Part shown: piece by piece, positions 47,903 through 57,684 of the stretch
Layout of the letters: every line of letters starts with the position of its first letter
Position numbering within the stretch: the stretch's first letter is position 1
Source of the DNA: Bacillus sp. CHD6a
GTDB taxonomy: Bacteria > Bacillota > Bacilli > Bacillales > Bacillaceae_I
NCBI RefSeq assembly: GCF_001293645.1
Contig: NZ_LBMD01000028.1
Location: forward strand, 1-57,684
Reading direction: 5' to 3'
DNA length: 57,684 nt
Translations under genes and position numbers: made by a program
The notes under the pieces: model-generated
The model's input: the letters and a program-made list of their open reading frames with translations, nothing else
The model's database searches: none
What the model was told of the DNA's origin: nothing

Positions 47903-48820
47903 ATGAATCAAAAGCGGAGATTAAAACAAAAGTGGGTATGGAATATCATCTTTGGTCTTGTGATTATAAATTGTCTCACACTAGCTGTAGTGGTAAAACA
48001 GAGCTTCTCGTTAAAAGAGGGAGCGTTTGTAAATGGTCAAGCCAATATTGTTGCAACAGTTGGAGATACCGTCATTACGAGGAAAGATATGTTAGAGGAA
48101 CTAGAAGGCATGTATGGCCAGGAAATGCTGACAAAAATGGTCAATAATGAAGTGGTAAAACAAATTGCCAAGAAATACAAGGTGACAGTATCAGAACAGT
48201 CGGTCGACAGAGAATGGAAAATGATTAAAACGATGTACAGCCGTTCTCCTATGCATACAAATACTTCTGAAGAGCTTGTGAAGGAACAGATTCGTTCTAG
48301 CTTATTGCTCGAAGAATTACTTGTTAAAGATGTCTCGATTCCAGAAACAGAACTCGAAAGCTATTATCAAGAAAACAAGCAGCTATATACAATAGAGGAT
48401 TCTTTTCATCTCTCCCATATTCTCGTAGAAACCAAGGACGAGGCGGACACCGTTGTAAAAGAATTAAAAGATGGATCCAATTTTACATCTCTTGCAATGG
48501 AAGTCTCAACGGATGAATTGACGGCAAATCAAGGAGGAGACCTTGGATTTTTAACACATGAATCGCAAGTCTACCCGACGGTCTATATGACAGAAGCTGC
48601 AACCCTAAAAGAAAAGTCGTGGAGCGATCCTATTTCTGTTGACGGAAAGTATGCAATCATCTACCTTCATGAAAAAATGGACGGAGTAACATATTCCTTT
48701 AAAGAAGTAAAAGACCAGATAAGACGACACCTTGCCATGGAACACATGGACGGTTCAGTAGATGCCTCCATATTCTGGGACGAGGTTGGTGTGGAGTGGA
48801 ACCTTCCCTCTGCACAATAG
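47903..48820 (+). CDS. yacD: YacD, membrane-anchored parvulin-type peptidyl-prolyl isomerase
   Basis: 305 residues. N-terminal signal-anchor helix (about 14-34, IIFGLVIINCLTLAVV), SurA-like N-domain, then a rotamase domain (about 165-270: FHLSHILVETKDEAD, GGDLGFLTH). It resembles PrsA but lacks the lipobox cysteine pattern, so it should be a bitopic protein rather than a lipoprotein. Partner proteins are unknown. Conserved position upstream of cysK. Confidence 0.88.
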   Translation: MNQKRRLKQKWVWNIIFGLVIINCLTLAVVVKQSFSLKEGAFVNGQANIVATVGDTVITRKDMLEELEGMYGQEMLTKMVNNEVVKQIAKKYKVTVSEQSVDREWKMIKTMYSRSPMHTNTSEELVKEQIRSSLLLEELLVKDVSIPETELESYYQENKQLYTIEDSFHLSHILVETKDEADTVVKELKDGSNFTSLAMEVSTDELTANQGGDLGFLTHESQVYPTVYMTEAATLKEKSWSDPISVDGKYAIIYLHEKMDGVTYSFKEVKDQIRRHLAMEHMDGSVDASIFWDEVGVEWNLPSAQ

Positions 48821-48835
48821 GTCGAACTAAATAAA

Positions 48836-48875
48836 TTGACAATTCAGATTTAATGGTGTTAAATGGGATTAATCC
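48836..48875 (+). promoter_or_regulatory. cysK promoter with a 10-bp palindrome at the start site
   Basis: TTGACA (48836-48841), 17 nt, TTAAAT (48859-48864), then GGATTAATCC (48866-48875), a perfect palindrome over the expected start. B. subtilis cysK is controlled by CymR; whether this palindrome is its site is inference. Confidence 0.5.
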
Positions 48876-48914
48876 GACCAAAACACTAAGTTTTAAAGAC
48901 AGGGGGAAAAATAA

Positions 48915-49841
48915 ATGGTACGAGTAGCAAATTCTATCGATGAGTTAGTCGGGAATACTCCCGTCGTAAAGCTAAATCGAATGGTAGAAGAAGACATGGC
49001 AGATGTGTATTTGAAGCTTGAATTTATGAATCCTGGCAGCAGTGTTAAGGATCGTATCGCCCTAGCCATGATTAACGCTGCAATAGAAGACGGTAAGTTA
49101 AAAGAAGGCGACACCATTATCGAGCCAACAAGTGGAAACACTGGAATCGGACTCGCAATGATTGCGGCAGCTAAAGGCTTAAAGGCTATCTTGGTCATGC
49201 CTGAGACGATGAGTTTGGAGAGAAGAAATCTCCTTCGTGCATATGGAGCAGAACTAGTGCTTACACCTGGTCCGGAAGGTATGGGTGGAGCGATTAGAAA
49301 AGCGGAAGAGTTGGCAAAAGAAAAAGGGATATTCATGCCGCAGCAATTTAATAATCCTGCTAACCCTGAGATTCACCGTAACACGACAGGCAGAGAAATT
49401 GTAAAACAATTCAGCGGCGGTCTTGATGCGTTTGTTTCCGGTATCGGAACAGGCGGAACTATAACAGGTGCGGGGGAGGTCTTAAAGGAGGCATTCCCAG
49501 GGATTAAGATTGTAGCTGTCGAGCCTGCGGATTCCCCGGTGCTTTCTGGTGGAAAACCAGGGCCTCACAAAATTCAAGGGATTGGTGCAGGATTTGTACC
49601 CTCGATTTTAGATACAAACATCTATGATCAAATTATTACAGTCAAAAATGAAGAGGCATTTGAATATGCACGCCTTGCTGCTAAAAGTGAAGGTTTGCTT
49701 GGAGGTATTTCTTCTGGAGCTGCCATTTCTGCGGCACTGCAAGTGGCTAAGGAGCTAGGCAAAGGCAAAAAGGTCCTGGCAATCATCCCTAGTAACGGGG
49801 AACGATATTTGAGTACTCCATTATATCAATTTGAAGAATAG
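48915..49841 (+). CDS. cysK: cysteine synthase A
   Basis: 308 residues. O-acetylserine(thiol)-lyase, fold type II PLP enzyme: [15 protein letters not shown] with the Schiff-base Lys (about 45), [12 protein letters not shown] (near 71), [13 protein letters not shown] (near 177) and SSGAA (near 267). In B. subtilis CysK also partners CymR in sulfur sensing. RBS AGGGGGA. Terminator follows. Confidence 0.97.
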   Translation: MVRVANSIDELVGNTPVVKLNRMVEEDMADVYLKLEFMNPGSSVKDRIALAMINAAIEDGKLKEGDTIIEPTSGNTGIGLAMIAAAKGLKAILVMPETMSLERRNLLRAYGAELVLTPGPEGMGGAIRKAEELAKEKGIFMPQQFNNPANPEIHRNTTGREIVKQFSGGLDAFVSGIGTGGTITGAGEVLKEAFPGIKIVAVEPADSPVLSGGKPGPHKIQGIGAGFVPSILDTNIYDQIITVKNEEAFEYARLAAKSEGLLGGISSGAAISAALQVAKELGKGKKVLAIIPSNGERYLSTPLYQFEE

Positions 49842-49849
49842 GTTATCTT

Positions 49850-49888
49850 AAGGGGAACAGTCTGTTGAGCTGTTTCCCTTTTCTTTTA
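49850..49888 (+). terminator. terminator after cysK
   Basis: AAGGGGAACAG-TCTGTTGAG-CTGTTTCCCTT followed by TTCTTTT. Confidence 0.88.
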
Positions 49889-49929
49889 TCGTGCATCAGA
49901 GTCTAATTTTCATGTAATATAAGGGTAGT

Positions 49930-51387
49930 ATGCAATTTAGGAGCGTGACTGCAAGAATGCAAAAGGTGCCTGTAGGAATTAAGCTAACGTTAAATGAAGA
50001 TCAATGGTTTAAAAAATATAAAGCACTTGCAAAGGACAAGCCTTATCATGTCTTGTTGGAGAGTGGACGTGGGGGGAGATATCATATTATCGGATTGGAC
50101 CCAATTGCCTCCATTCAAGGGAAAGGACAAGAGCTGCACATTGATTATCTGGATGGAAAAAAGGAAAAGCGAATGGGCAATCCTTTATCATTATTACAAG
50201 CTATCATTTCTGAGCGATCTATTAAGAAACTACAAGGATTTCCTGACTTTACAGGAGGAGCTATTGGGTATTTGACTTATGATTGTGTCAGATATATTGA
50301 GCGTATACCGGAAATAGCGGTGGATGACTTGGCCTTGCCTGATCTTTACTTTTTGTTATTTGATGATGTGTTCGTATATGACAAGCAAGAAAGCGTGCTT
50401 TATTTAATTGGACATTCAAATGAAGGTCAAGAACACACCACCAAAACCCGACTCGAGCAATATAAAAAGCAATGGGAACAGCCTGTGGAAGAAGCTAGCT
50501 ATTCCTATTCACCAGAAAGACAACCTATAGAAAACAGAGAAGTCTCTTTTACAGAAGAGGATTTCAAAAAAGCTGTGAAAAAAGTTCAAGCATATATTGC
50601 ACAAGGTGATGTATTTCAGGTCAATCTTTCTGTTAGACAGGCAGAGCCACTAATGACTCATCCGATGGAAGTCTACAGCTCTTTGAGAAAGATTAACCCT
50701 TCTCCATATATGGGGTATTTGCAGTTCCCTGGTTTTCAGCTAGTCAGCGGTTCCCCGGAACTTTTAGTCAAGAAAAAAGGTAATGTGGTTAGTACGCGGC
50801 CAATCGCAGGCACCAGATCCCGCGGTAAGACAGACGAAGATGATCGCAAGCTTGCACAAGAGCTGATTGATAATGAAAAAGAGCGTGCCGAACATGTCAT
50901 GCTAGTGGACTTAGAGCGGAATGACCTGGGCCGGGTATGTGAGTACGGCACGGTAGAAGTGAATGAGTTCATGGCTATCGAAAAATATTCGCATGTCATG
51001 CACATTGTCTCCAATGTTCAGGGTGAATTGAAAGAAGGAAAGGATATTTCCGATATCATCGAGGCTACCTTCCCAGGAGGTACGATAACGGGTGCGCCCA
51101 AGGTTAGGACGATGGAGATCATAGAAGAACTTGAGCCAGTAAGACGTTCTGTATATACTGGTTCCATAGGGTGGATTGGCTATGATGGAGAAATGGAATT
51201 GAATATCTCCATCCGGACAATGATTGCAAAAGACGGCATGGCTTATGTACAGGCGGGTGCTGGAGTAGTCATTGATTCTGTGCCGAAGCGGGAATATAAG
51301 GAATCCTTAAAGAAAGCCGCAGCCTTATGGAAAGCGAAAGAGCTGAGTGAAGAAGAGTTAAAAAAACGAGCAGAGGTGAGAGTATGA
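49930..51387 (+). CDS. pabB: aminodeoxychorismate synthase, component I
   Basis: Up to 485 residues. Chorismate-binding enzyme family: [20 protein letters not shown] near the N-terminus, [17 protein letters not shown] (near 288), [11 protein letters not shown] and [20 protein letters not shown] (about 378). Makes 4-amino-4-deoxychorismate with PabA. The start is uncertain: ATG 49930, GTG 49945 and ATG 49957 are in frame, and TAGGAG at 49938-49943 favours one of the later two. First gene of the folate operon; overlaps pabA by 4 nt. Confidence 0.95.
   Translation: MQFRSVTARMQKVPVGIKLTLNEDQWFKKYKALAKDKPYHVLLESGRGGRYHIIGLDPIASIQGKGQELHIDYLDGKKEKRMGNPLSLLQAIISERSIKKLQGFPDFTGGAIGYLTYDCVRYIERIPEIAVDDLALPDLYFLLFDDVFVYDKQESVLYLIGHSNEGQEHTTKTRLEQYKKQWEQPVEEASYSYSPERQPIENREVSFTEEDFKKAVKKVQAYIAQGDVFQVNLSVRQAEPLMTHPMEVYSSLRKINPSPYMGYLQFPGFQLVSGSPELLVKKKGNVVSTRPIAGTRSRGKTDEDDRKLAQELIDNEKERAEHVMLVDLERNDLGRVCEYGTVEVNEFMAIEKYSHVMHIVSNVQGELKEGKDISDIIEATFPGGTITGAPKVRTMEIIEELEPVRRSVYTGSIGWIGYDGEMELNISIRTMIAKDGMAYVQAGAGVVIDSVPKREYKESLKKAAALWKAKELSEEELKKRAEVRV
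51340..51382 (+). promoter_or_regulatory. GAG-repeat cluster over the pabA ribosome-binding site
   Basis: GAG triplets at 51340, 51345, 51355, 51368, 51373 and 51378, several separated by 2 nt, as in a TRAP-binding site. In B. subtilis TRAP controls translation of the equivalent gene (trpG/pabA) by this means. Confidence 0.5.
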
Positions 51388-51965
51388 TTTTAATGATTGA
51401 TAATTATGATTCATTTACGTACAACTTGGTGCAATATTTAGGAGAGCTTGGAGAAGAATTAGTGGTAAAGCGAAACGACGAAATTACTATTGAAGAGATA
51501 GAAGCGCTTAATCCTGAGTTTTTAATGATATCTCCTGGTCCTTGTTCGCCCAATGAGGCAGGAATTAGCTTAGAAGTAATCAAGCATTTTGCCGGTAAAA
51601 AACCAATCTTTGGAGTATGCCTTGGTCATCAATCGATTGCTCAAGTGTTTGGCGGAGATGTGATACAGGCGGAAAGATTGATGCATGGCAAGACATCTGA
51701 AATGCATCATGATGGAAAGACAATTTTCCGTACCTTGGCTAATCCATTTGTTGCAACAAGATACCATTCTTTGATTGTAAAAAAGGAAACCCTTCCGGAG
51801 TGCTTTGAAATAACGGCATGGACAGATCAGGATGAGATAATGGCCATTCGCCACAAAGAGCTTCCAATAGAAGGAGTTCAATTTCACCCAGAATCCATCA
51901 TGACCTCTGTAGGGAAAGAATTATTGCGTAACTTCATTTCAACCTACTCTACCAAAAAGGTATAA
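51384..51965 (+). CDS. pabA: amidotransferase subunit PabA/TrpG
   Basis: 193 residues. Class I glutamine amidotransferase: [32 protein letters not shown], nucleophile GVCLGHQSI (Cys about 79), and His/Glu of FHPESIMT (near 169). In B. subtilis it serves both p-aminobenzoate and anthranilate synthesis. ATGA overlap with pabB; the ribosome-binding site GAGGTGAG lies among GAG repeats. Confidence 0.96.
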   Translation: MILMIDNYDSFTYNLVQYLGELGEELVVKRNDEITIEEIEALNPEFLMISPGPCSPNEAGISLEVIKHFAGKKPIFGVCLGHQSIAQVFGGDVIQAERLMHGKTSEMHHDGKTIFRTLANPFVATRYHSLIVKKETLPECFEITAWTDQDEIMAIRHKELPIEGVQFHPESIMTSVGKELLRNFISTYSTKKV

Positions 51966-51966
51966 C

Positions 51967-52890
51967 ATGATTGTTTATAAAGACGGAAGCTGGCAACCGA
52001 TAGAAGAGACAAACGTTTCAGTTATGGATCATGGTTTTCTTTACGGAGTGGGGCTTTTTGAAACATTCCGGACGTATAACGGCATCCCGTTCTTGTTTTG
52101 CGATCACCTGAAACGTTTAAGGGCCGGGTTAGAGTCGGTATATATAGAGTGGCACCATTCAGATGAGCAGTTATATAAATTGGTAACAGAAGCATTGGAG
52201 AAAAACGGTTTAACGGATGGTGTAATCAGACTGAATGTTACAGCCGGTATCAGTAACTGGGGGCTTCCCACAGAAACGTACGGGGCCCCGTCCCTGTTGT
52301 TGTTTACAAGGCCTGTACCTGAACACACTGCAACAAGTAAACAAGCTGTAGTTTTAAAGCGGAGACGCAATACCCCTGAAGGTGATACGAGGTTAAAGTC
52401 TCACCACTATTTAAATAATCTTTTAGGAAAAAGGGAATTAGGGACTAAGCTGAATGCAGAGGGGATCTTTCTCACACAGGAAGGCTTTGTGGCAGAAGGA
52501 CTTGTTTCCAATGTTTTTTGGATAAAAGGGGATAGCGTCTATACCCCGAGCATTTCGACAGGGATTTTAGATGGAGTGACGAGAAGGTTCATTCTACACT
52601 TATGCGCCCTTCTCAATCTGGACGTCAAAGAAGGGGAGTTCCCCCTAGAAAACCTTTTAGGAGCGGATGAGGTATTCATCACCAACTCCACCCAGGAAAT
52701 AATCCGCATTTCTAAACTTGACGACACAGTATTTCCAGCGGTGAAGACATCGTGGTTGACTTGTCTAAACAATTTATATAAACAGAGTACAGAACAGCAA
52801 TTGATGACCTATCAACAGGTAAAGAAGGTAGATTGGAAAAATGGGAAATACAAACTTATATCAAACGAAGCTGATATGTGGACCATATAA
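51967..52890 (+). CDS. pabC: aminodeoxychorismate lyase
   Basis: 307 residues. Fold type IV PLP enzyme: VMDHGFLYGVGLFETFRTY (near 19), KSHHYLNNLLGKRE with the cofactor Lys (about 142), EGLVSNVFW and TGILDGVTR. Releases pyruvate to give p-aminobenzoate. It starts two bases after the pabA stop. It is about 14 residues longer than B. subtilis PabC and its tail overlaps folP by 50 nt. Confidence 0.95.
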   Translation: MIVYKDGSWQPIEETNVSVMDHGFLYGVGLFETFRTYNGIPFLFCDHLKRLRAGLESVYIEWHHSDEQLYKLVTEALEKNGLTDGVIRLNVTAGISNWGLPTETYGAPSLLLFTRPVPEHTATSKQAVVLKRRRNTPEGDTRLKSHHYLNNLLGKRELGTKLNAEGIFLTQEGFVAEGLVSNVFWIKGDSVYTPSISTGILDGVTRRFILHLCALLNLDVKEGEFPLENLLGADEVFITNSTQEIIRISKLDDTVFPAVKTSWLTCLNNLYKQSTEQQLMTYQQVKKVDWKNGKYKLISNEADMWTI

Positions 52891-53695
52891 CTTGCCACTT
52901 GGTGAAAGAACTTTAATTATGGGGATCTTGAATGCCACGCCAGATTCTTTTTCCGATGGAGGCAAATACAACGAAGTAGAAAGCGCAGTATTGCGTGCAA
53001 AGGAACTCGTCGAACAAGGGGCCGACATCCTTGATATTGGGGGGGAATCCACTAGGCCCGGCGCGGAGCAGGTGAGTCTGGAAGTGGAGCTGGAGCGGGT
53101 CATTCCAGTTATCCAGGCGATATCCAAGGAAGTGCAAGTGCCCATCTCCATTGACACCTATAAAGCTGAAGTGGCAAGGCAGGCAATTCAGGCAGGAGCC
53201 CATATTATCAATGACGTATGGGGGGCAAAGGGAGACCCTGATATGCCTGCTGTTGCAGCTGAGCTTCAAGTACCGATCATTCTTATGCAAAATCGGAAAG
53301 AGCGGGACTATCACCAGTTGATTCCGGATATGATCAGTGACTTGTTTGAGAGTATTACATTGGTCAAGCGTGCCGGGGTAAAGGATGAAAATATTATCTT
53401 GGACCCCGGGATAGGGTTTGCTAAAACATATGAAGATAATATCAAAGTGATGCAAAAACTCGAACACTTCCATACGCTCGGTTATCCACTTCTCCTAGGC
53501 ACATCTAGAAAGAGGTTTATCGGCCATGTGTTAGATCTTCCGGCGGAGGAAAGAATGGAAGGGACCGGGGCCACGGTGTGCCTTGGCATACAAAAAGGCT
53601 GCCACATTGTCCGTGTACATGATGTAAAAGAGATAGCACGTATGGCAAAAATGATGGATGCCATGCTTTATGAAGGAGGGCTGACCTATCGATAA
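52841..53695 (+). CDS. folP: dihydropteroate synthase
   Basis: 284 residues (sul in B. subtilis, 285). TIM-barrel enzyme joining p-aminobenzoate to the pterin; target of sulfonamides. MGILNATPDSFSDGGKYNE (near 27), DIGGESTRPGA, IDTYKAEVA, DPGIGFAKT and GTSRKRFIG. ATG 52841 lies inside pabC; the residues before MGILN (LGERTLI) match homologues, so the overlap is real. Upstream GAAGGT is a modest ribosome-binding site. Confidence 0.95.
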   Translation: MGNTNLYQTKLICGPYNLPLGERTLIMGILNATPDSFSDGGKYNEVESAVLRAKELVEQGADILDIGGESTRPGAEQVSLEVELERVIPVIQAISKEVQVPISIDTYKAEVARQAIQAGAHIINDVWGAKGDPDMPAVAAELQVPIILMQNRKERDYHQLIPDMISDLFESITLVKRAGVKDENIILDPGIGFAKTYEDNIKVMQKLEHFHTLGYPLLLGTSRKRFIGHVLDLPAEERMEGTGATVCLGIQKGCHIVRVHDVKEIARMAKMMDAMLYEGGLTYR

Positions 53696-54050
53696 GATAT
53701 ATGTAAATCAGATGCAATTCTACGGATACCATGGCGTATTTCCGGAAGAAACAAAACTAGGCCAACGGTTTATGATTGATTTGACAGTGGAACTTGATCT
53801 ATCCCATGCAGGCAAATCTGATGACCTTACACAATCCGTCAATTATGCGGACCTCTATAATACTTGCAAAAAAGTAGTCGAGGGTGAAACGCATAAATTA
53901 GTTGAAACCGTTGCGGAGAGGATCGCAGAGGAGATCTTGTCATCCTTTGAACGTATTAATAGTTGTACCATCAAAGCCATTAAACCAGATCCGCCGATCC
54001 CTGGACATTATGAATCTGTAGCAGTAGAAATTACGAGAGGACGTACCTAA
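53688..54050 (+). CDS. folB: dihydroneopterin aldolase, probable ATC start
   Basis: 120 residues if begun at ATC 53688, the B. subtilis length. Converts 7,8-dihydroneopterin to 6-hydroxymethyl-dihydropterin. FYGYHGVFPEE (active-site Glu), VNYADLY, KLVETVAERIAEEIL and the catalytic Lys in KPDPPIPGHYESV are present. The first ATG (53712) has no ribosome-binding site and would remove DKIYVNQ, which aligns with the first strand of homologues (MDKVYVEG). AGGAGGG at 53674-53680 is 7 nt before ATC 53688. Overlaps folP by 8 nt and folK by 1 nt. Confidence 0.85.
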   Translation: MDKIYVNQMQFYGYHGVFPEETKLGQRFMIDLTVELDLSHAGKSDDLTQSVNYADLYNTCKKVVEGETHKLVETVAERIAEEILSSFERINSCTIKAIKPDPPIPGHYESVAVEITRGRT

Positions 54051-54568
54051 TGCATAGAGCCTATATTGCCCTGGGTTCCAACCAAGGAAACCGTGCCCGG
54101 TACCTTCAAGATGCAGTGGACAAAATCCATCAACATGACAAGATAATAGTAGAGAAGGAATCATCCATCTACGAAACAGATCCTGTCGGCTATACAGAAC
54201 AGGACAAGTTTTTAAATATGGTAATTAAAGTTAAAACGCAATTGACATCTGGTGATTTATTAAAGGTATTACAAGGATTCGAGCATCTTTTTGGTAGAAA
54301 AAGAGAAGTGCGCTGGGGTCCGCGTACTTTAGACCTTGACATTTTATTGTATAACCAAGAAAATATTGAAACAGAAGAGCTTATTATCCCACACCCAAGA
54401 ATGTGGGAAAGAGCTTTTGTTTTTGTTCCTTTAATGGAGATCGCGGATAGTAAAGATCTGCCCATAGAGATAGATAGAAAAGAACTACTTGCACAACAAG
54501 ATAGAGAAGGGGTACATGTATGGAAGCCGAGAAGTGGGGAAGACGTATCCGGGCTTACCGAAAGCTGA
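54050..54568 (+). CDS. folK: 6-hydroxymethyl-dihydropterin pyrophosphokinase
   Basis: 172 residues. HPPK: YIALGSNQGNRARYLQDAV at the N-terminus and the signature RWGPRTLDLDILLY (near 85). Transfers pyrophosphate from ATP to the pterin before FolP acts. Its ATG shares a base with the folB stop (TAATG). Its end overlaps yazB by 49 nt. Confidence 0.96.
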   Translation: MHRAYIALGSNQGNRARYLQDAVDKIHQHDKIIVEKESSIYETDPVGYTEQDKFLNMVIKVKTQLTSGDLLKVLQGFEHLFGRKREVRWGPRTLDLDILLYNQENIETEELIIPHPRMWERAFVFVPLMEIADSKDLPIEIDRKELLAQQDREGVHVWKPRSGEDVSGLTES

Positions 54569-54750
54569 AGGGATATACCCAAGAATCATTTGCAAAAAAT
54601 CTTCATATATCAGTCTCTGTTTTAGGAGAAGTTGAACGGGGAAACCGCGTTCCTTCACAAGAGCTAGTTCAGTCGATTGCCGAGGAACTAAATATTTCGG
54701 TTCAGGAACTAGAACCACCAGAACTAACAAGGGAGGAGGTCAAAAACTGA
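54520..54750 (+). CDS. yazB: YazB, small helix-turn-helix protein
   Basis: 76 residues. XRE/Cro-type HTH (about 8-64): IRAYRKLKGYTQESFAKNLHI is the helix-turn-helix core, followed by SVSVLGEVERGNRVPS. Target unknown; it is nearly always found between folK and dusB in Bacillus. Starts inside folK behind GAAGGGGT; its stop shares a base with the dusB start (TGATG). Confidence 0.92.
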   Translation: MEAEKWGRRIRAYRKLKGYTQESFAKNLHISVSVLGEVERGNRVPSQELVQSIAEELNISVQELEPPELTREEVKN

Positions 54751-55751
54751 TGTTAAAGATCGGCAATATCACCATGAAAAATCAAGTGGTCTTAGCACCA
54801 ATGGCTGGAGTATGTAATGCTGCATTCCGTCTGACAGTGAAGGAATTCGGAGCAGGCCTTGTCTGTGCCGAGATGGTAAGCGATAAAGCGATTCTCTATA
54901 AAAATGCCAAAACGATGGGCATGCTTTATATTGATGAACGTGAAAAACCACTGAGCCTTCAAATCTTCGGAGGCGAGAAAGATACCCTGGTCGAAGCGGC
55001 GAAATTCGTGGACAAAAACACAACAGCAGACATCATTGATATAAATATGGGATGCCCGGTACCCAAGATCGTTAAATGTGATGCAGGTGCCAAATGGCTG
55101 CTGGACCCGAACAAAATTTATGAGATGGTGGCAGCTGTTGTAGATGCAGTCGACAAGCCTGTAACGGTTAAAATGCGCACAGGCTGGGACGAAGATCATA
55201 TCTTTGCCATTGAAAACGCCCGTGCCGTTGAGCGCGCAGGTGGGCAAGCGGTAGCGGTCCATGGTCGTACTAGAGTCCAAATGTATGAGGGACATGCAGA
55301 CTGGGACATCATCAAGCAGGTAAAAGAGTCTGTCAACATTCCCGTCATCGGAAATGGAGATGTTCAAACTCCTCAGGATGCTAAAAGAATGCTTGAAGAA
55401 ACGGGGGTCGACGGTGTCATGATTGGACGCGCGGCACTCGGGAATCCTTGGATGATCTACAGTACGGTACAGTACTTAGAAACAGGAAAGCTTGTTGAAG
55501 ATCCATCTGTGCGTCAAAAAATGGATGTATGTAAGCTACACCTTGATCGTCTCATCGACCTTAAAGGTGAAAATACAGCAGTGCGCGAAATGCGTAAACA
55601 TGCAGCGTGGTACCTAAAAGGCATCCGTGGCAATGCATTAGTCCGTAACTCTATTAACGAGTGCAACACGAGAATGGATCTAGTAAGTTTGCTTGATAAC
55701 CTTGTAGAAGAGTCTGAGGAAAAAGAAGCAATGACTTCTCAAGCGATCTAA
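54750..55751 (+). CDS. dusB: tRNA-dihydrouridine synthase
   Basis: 333 residues. FMN-binding TIM barrel: LAPMAGVCNAAFR (near 14), NMGCPVPKIVKCDAG with the catalytic Cys (about 101), VTVKMRTGWDE (near 138), GVMIGRAALGNPW (near 222). Reduces uridines in the tRNA D-loop; recent work links the Bacillus enzyme(s) to specific positions but I cannot assign them. RBS GGGAGGAGG is within yazB. Terminator follows. Confidence 0.95.
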   Translation: MLKIGNITMKNQVVLAPMAGVCNAAFRLTVKEFGAGLVCAEMVSDKAILYKNAKTMGMLYIDEREKPLSLQIFGGEKDTLVEAAKFVDKNTTADIIDINMGCPVPKIVKCDAGAKWLLDPNKIYEMVAAVVDAVDKPVTVKMRTGWDEDHIFAIENARAVERAGGQAVAVHGRTRVQMYEGHADWDIIKQVKESVNIPVIGNGDVQTPQDAKRMLEETGVDGVMIGRAALGNPWMIYSTVQYLETGKLVEDPSVRQKMDVCKLHLDRLIDLKGENTAVREMRKHAAWYLKGIRGNALVRNSINECNTRMDLVSLLDNLVEESEEKEAMTSQAI

Positions 55752-55787
55752 ATTACGCTAGGCGACAGTACCCCTAAAACACGATCG

Positions 55788-55825
55788 AACTGCCAGTAAG
55801 TTGCTACTGGCAGTTTTAGCTTTAT
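55788..55825 (+). terminator. terminator after dusB
   Basis: AACTGCCAGTA-AGTTGC-TACTGGCAGTT followed by TTAGCTTTATTT. It ends the folate operon. Confidence 0.85.
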
Positions 55826-55894
55826 TTATAGTTGGAAAGTCTATATGATAGATAAAAGAAAAGCTGCTACATAAATGAGTAGATAAATTACTAG

Positions 55895-57400
<1,506 letters not shown>

Positions 57401-57408
57401 TTCGTACA

Positions 57409-57450
57409 AGTAACGTCGCACTGTAGAATAAACAGTGCGGCGTTTTTAAT
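57409..57450 (+). terminator. terminator after lysS
   Basis: ACGTCGCACTG-TAGAATAAA-CAGTGCGGCGT followed by TTTTAAT. Confidence 0.88.
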
Positions 57451-57531
57451 ATAGAAAAACAAGAAAATAGCGCACTGAATAATATGACTATTACAACATT
57501 ATCAATTAACGAAAATAATTTAAAAAACCTA

Positions 57532-57560
57532 TTGCCTTTGTAGTCTGGCGATGGTATATT
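57532..57560 (+). promoter_or_regulatory. upstream promoter (P1-like) of a probable rRNA operon
   Basis: TTGCCT (57532-57537), 17 nt, TATATT (57555-57560), preceded by a 40-nt A/T-rich stretch that could be an UP element. Confidence 0.55.
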
Positions 57561-57617
57561 AATATTCGTTGTCACAAACGACATCGTTTCTTCTAAAAAA
57601 AGAATTGAAAAAAGTTG

Positions 57618-57646
57618 TTGACACAAACCAATTGATTTGGTAAGAT
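57618..57646 (+). promoter_or_regulatory. second promoter (P2-like) of a probable rRNA operon
   Basis: TTGACA (57618-57623), 17 nt, TAAGAT (57641-57646), 86 bp after P1. In B. subtilis lysS is followed by an rRNA operon with tandem promoters. The 16S gene itself would lie outside the window. Confidence 0.65.
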
Positions 57647-57684
57647 AATAAAGTCGCCTTGAGAGAGATGACAGAGTAAATGAT

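Noticed and set aside
52913-53473. A 186-residue antisense ORF in folP (and other long antisense ORFs, e.g. 54792-55367)
   Set aside because: Mirror-frame shadows of strongly conserved genes, without ribosome-binding sites or family motifs.

Overview
The window is a stretch of chromosome from a low-GC, spore-forming Bacillaceae species. Gene order follows the Bacillus subtilis origin-proximal block from csfB/gin to lysS almost gene for gene: gin, yaaO, tmk, darA, yaaR, holB, ricT, yabA, yabB, rsmI, abrB, metS, dayD, yabE, rnmV, ksgA, yabG, veg, sspF, ispE, purR, ridA, spoVG, glmU, prs, ctc, pth, fin, mfd, spoVT, yabM, yabN, rqcP, yabP, yabQ, divIC, yabR, tRNAs, spoIIE, yabS, yabT, tilS, hprT, ftsH, coaX, hslO, yacD, cysK, pabB-pabA-pabC-folP-folB-folK-yazB-dusB, lysS. 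It is not B. subtilis itself: xpaC-yaaN and yazA are missing, one unrecognised ORF sits between spoIIE and yabS, and many intergenic gaps hold repeats of a kind I do not associate with B. subtilis.

Layout. 1-520: gene-poor repeated DNA, then gin. 948-8192: DNA replication, signalling and RNA-modification genes. 8193-9462: a compound repeat, the leftward abrB gene and a dense Spo0A-box/promoter region in front of metS. 9463-15562: metS, dayD, yabE, rnmV, ksgA. 15563-18014: repeats flanking yabG and veg. 18015-25296: sspF to pth, with recognisable SigH (spoVG) and SigB (ctc) promoters. 25426-35770: fin, mfd, spoVT and the yabM to yabR cluster. 35771-36935: repeats, a leftward tRNA-Met/tRNA-Glu operon and the Spo0A-type spoIIE promoter. 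36936-57400: spoIIE to lysS, including a tightly overlapping para-aminobenzoate/folate operon. The window ends in tandem promoters that look like those of an rRNA operon.

Functionally the window mixes housekeeping (dTMP and PRPP synthesis, isoprenoid and UDP-GlcNAc precursors, folate, CoA, cysteine, tRNA charging and modification, ribosome rescue, transcription-coupled repair) with sporulation control (AbrB, SpoVG, Gin, Fin, SpoVT, SpoIIE, YabG, SspF, YabP, YabQ, YabT). No phage, transposase, CRISPR array or defence system is visible. The least ordinary content is non-coding: a family of about 130-bp imperfectly palindromic repeats (about nine copies or fragments, three in a longer composite), two composite elements carrying six-unit arrays with a 20-nt period, a third array with a different motif but similar period, three extra perfect Spo0A boxes upstream of abrB, a partial duplication of the tRNA-Met 5' end, and a folB gene whose best-supported start codon is ATC. 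All identifications are by reading the sequence and from memory of the families; no search was run.
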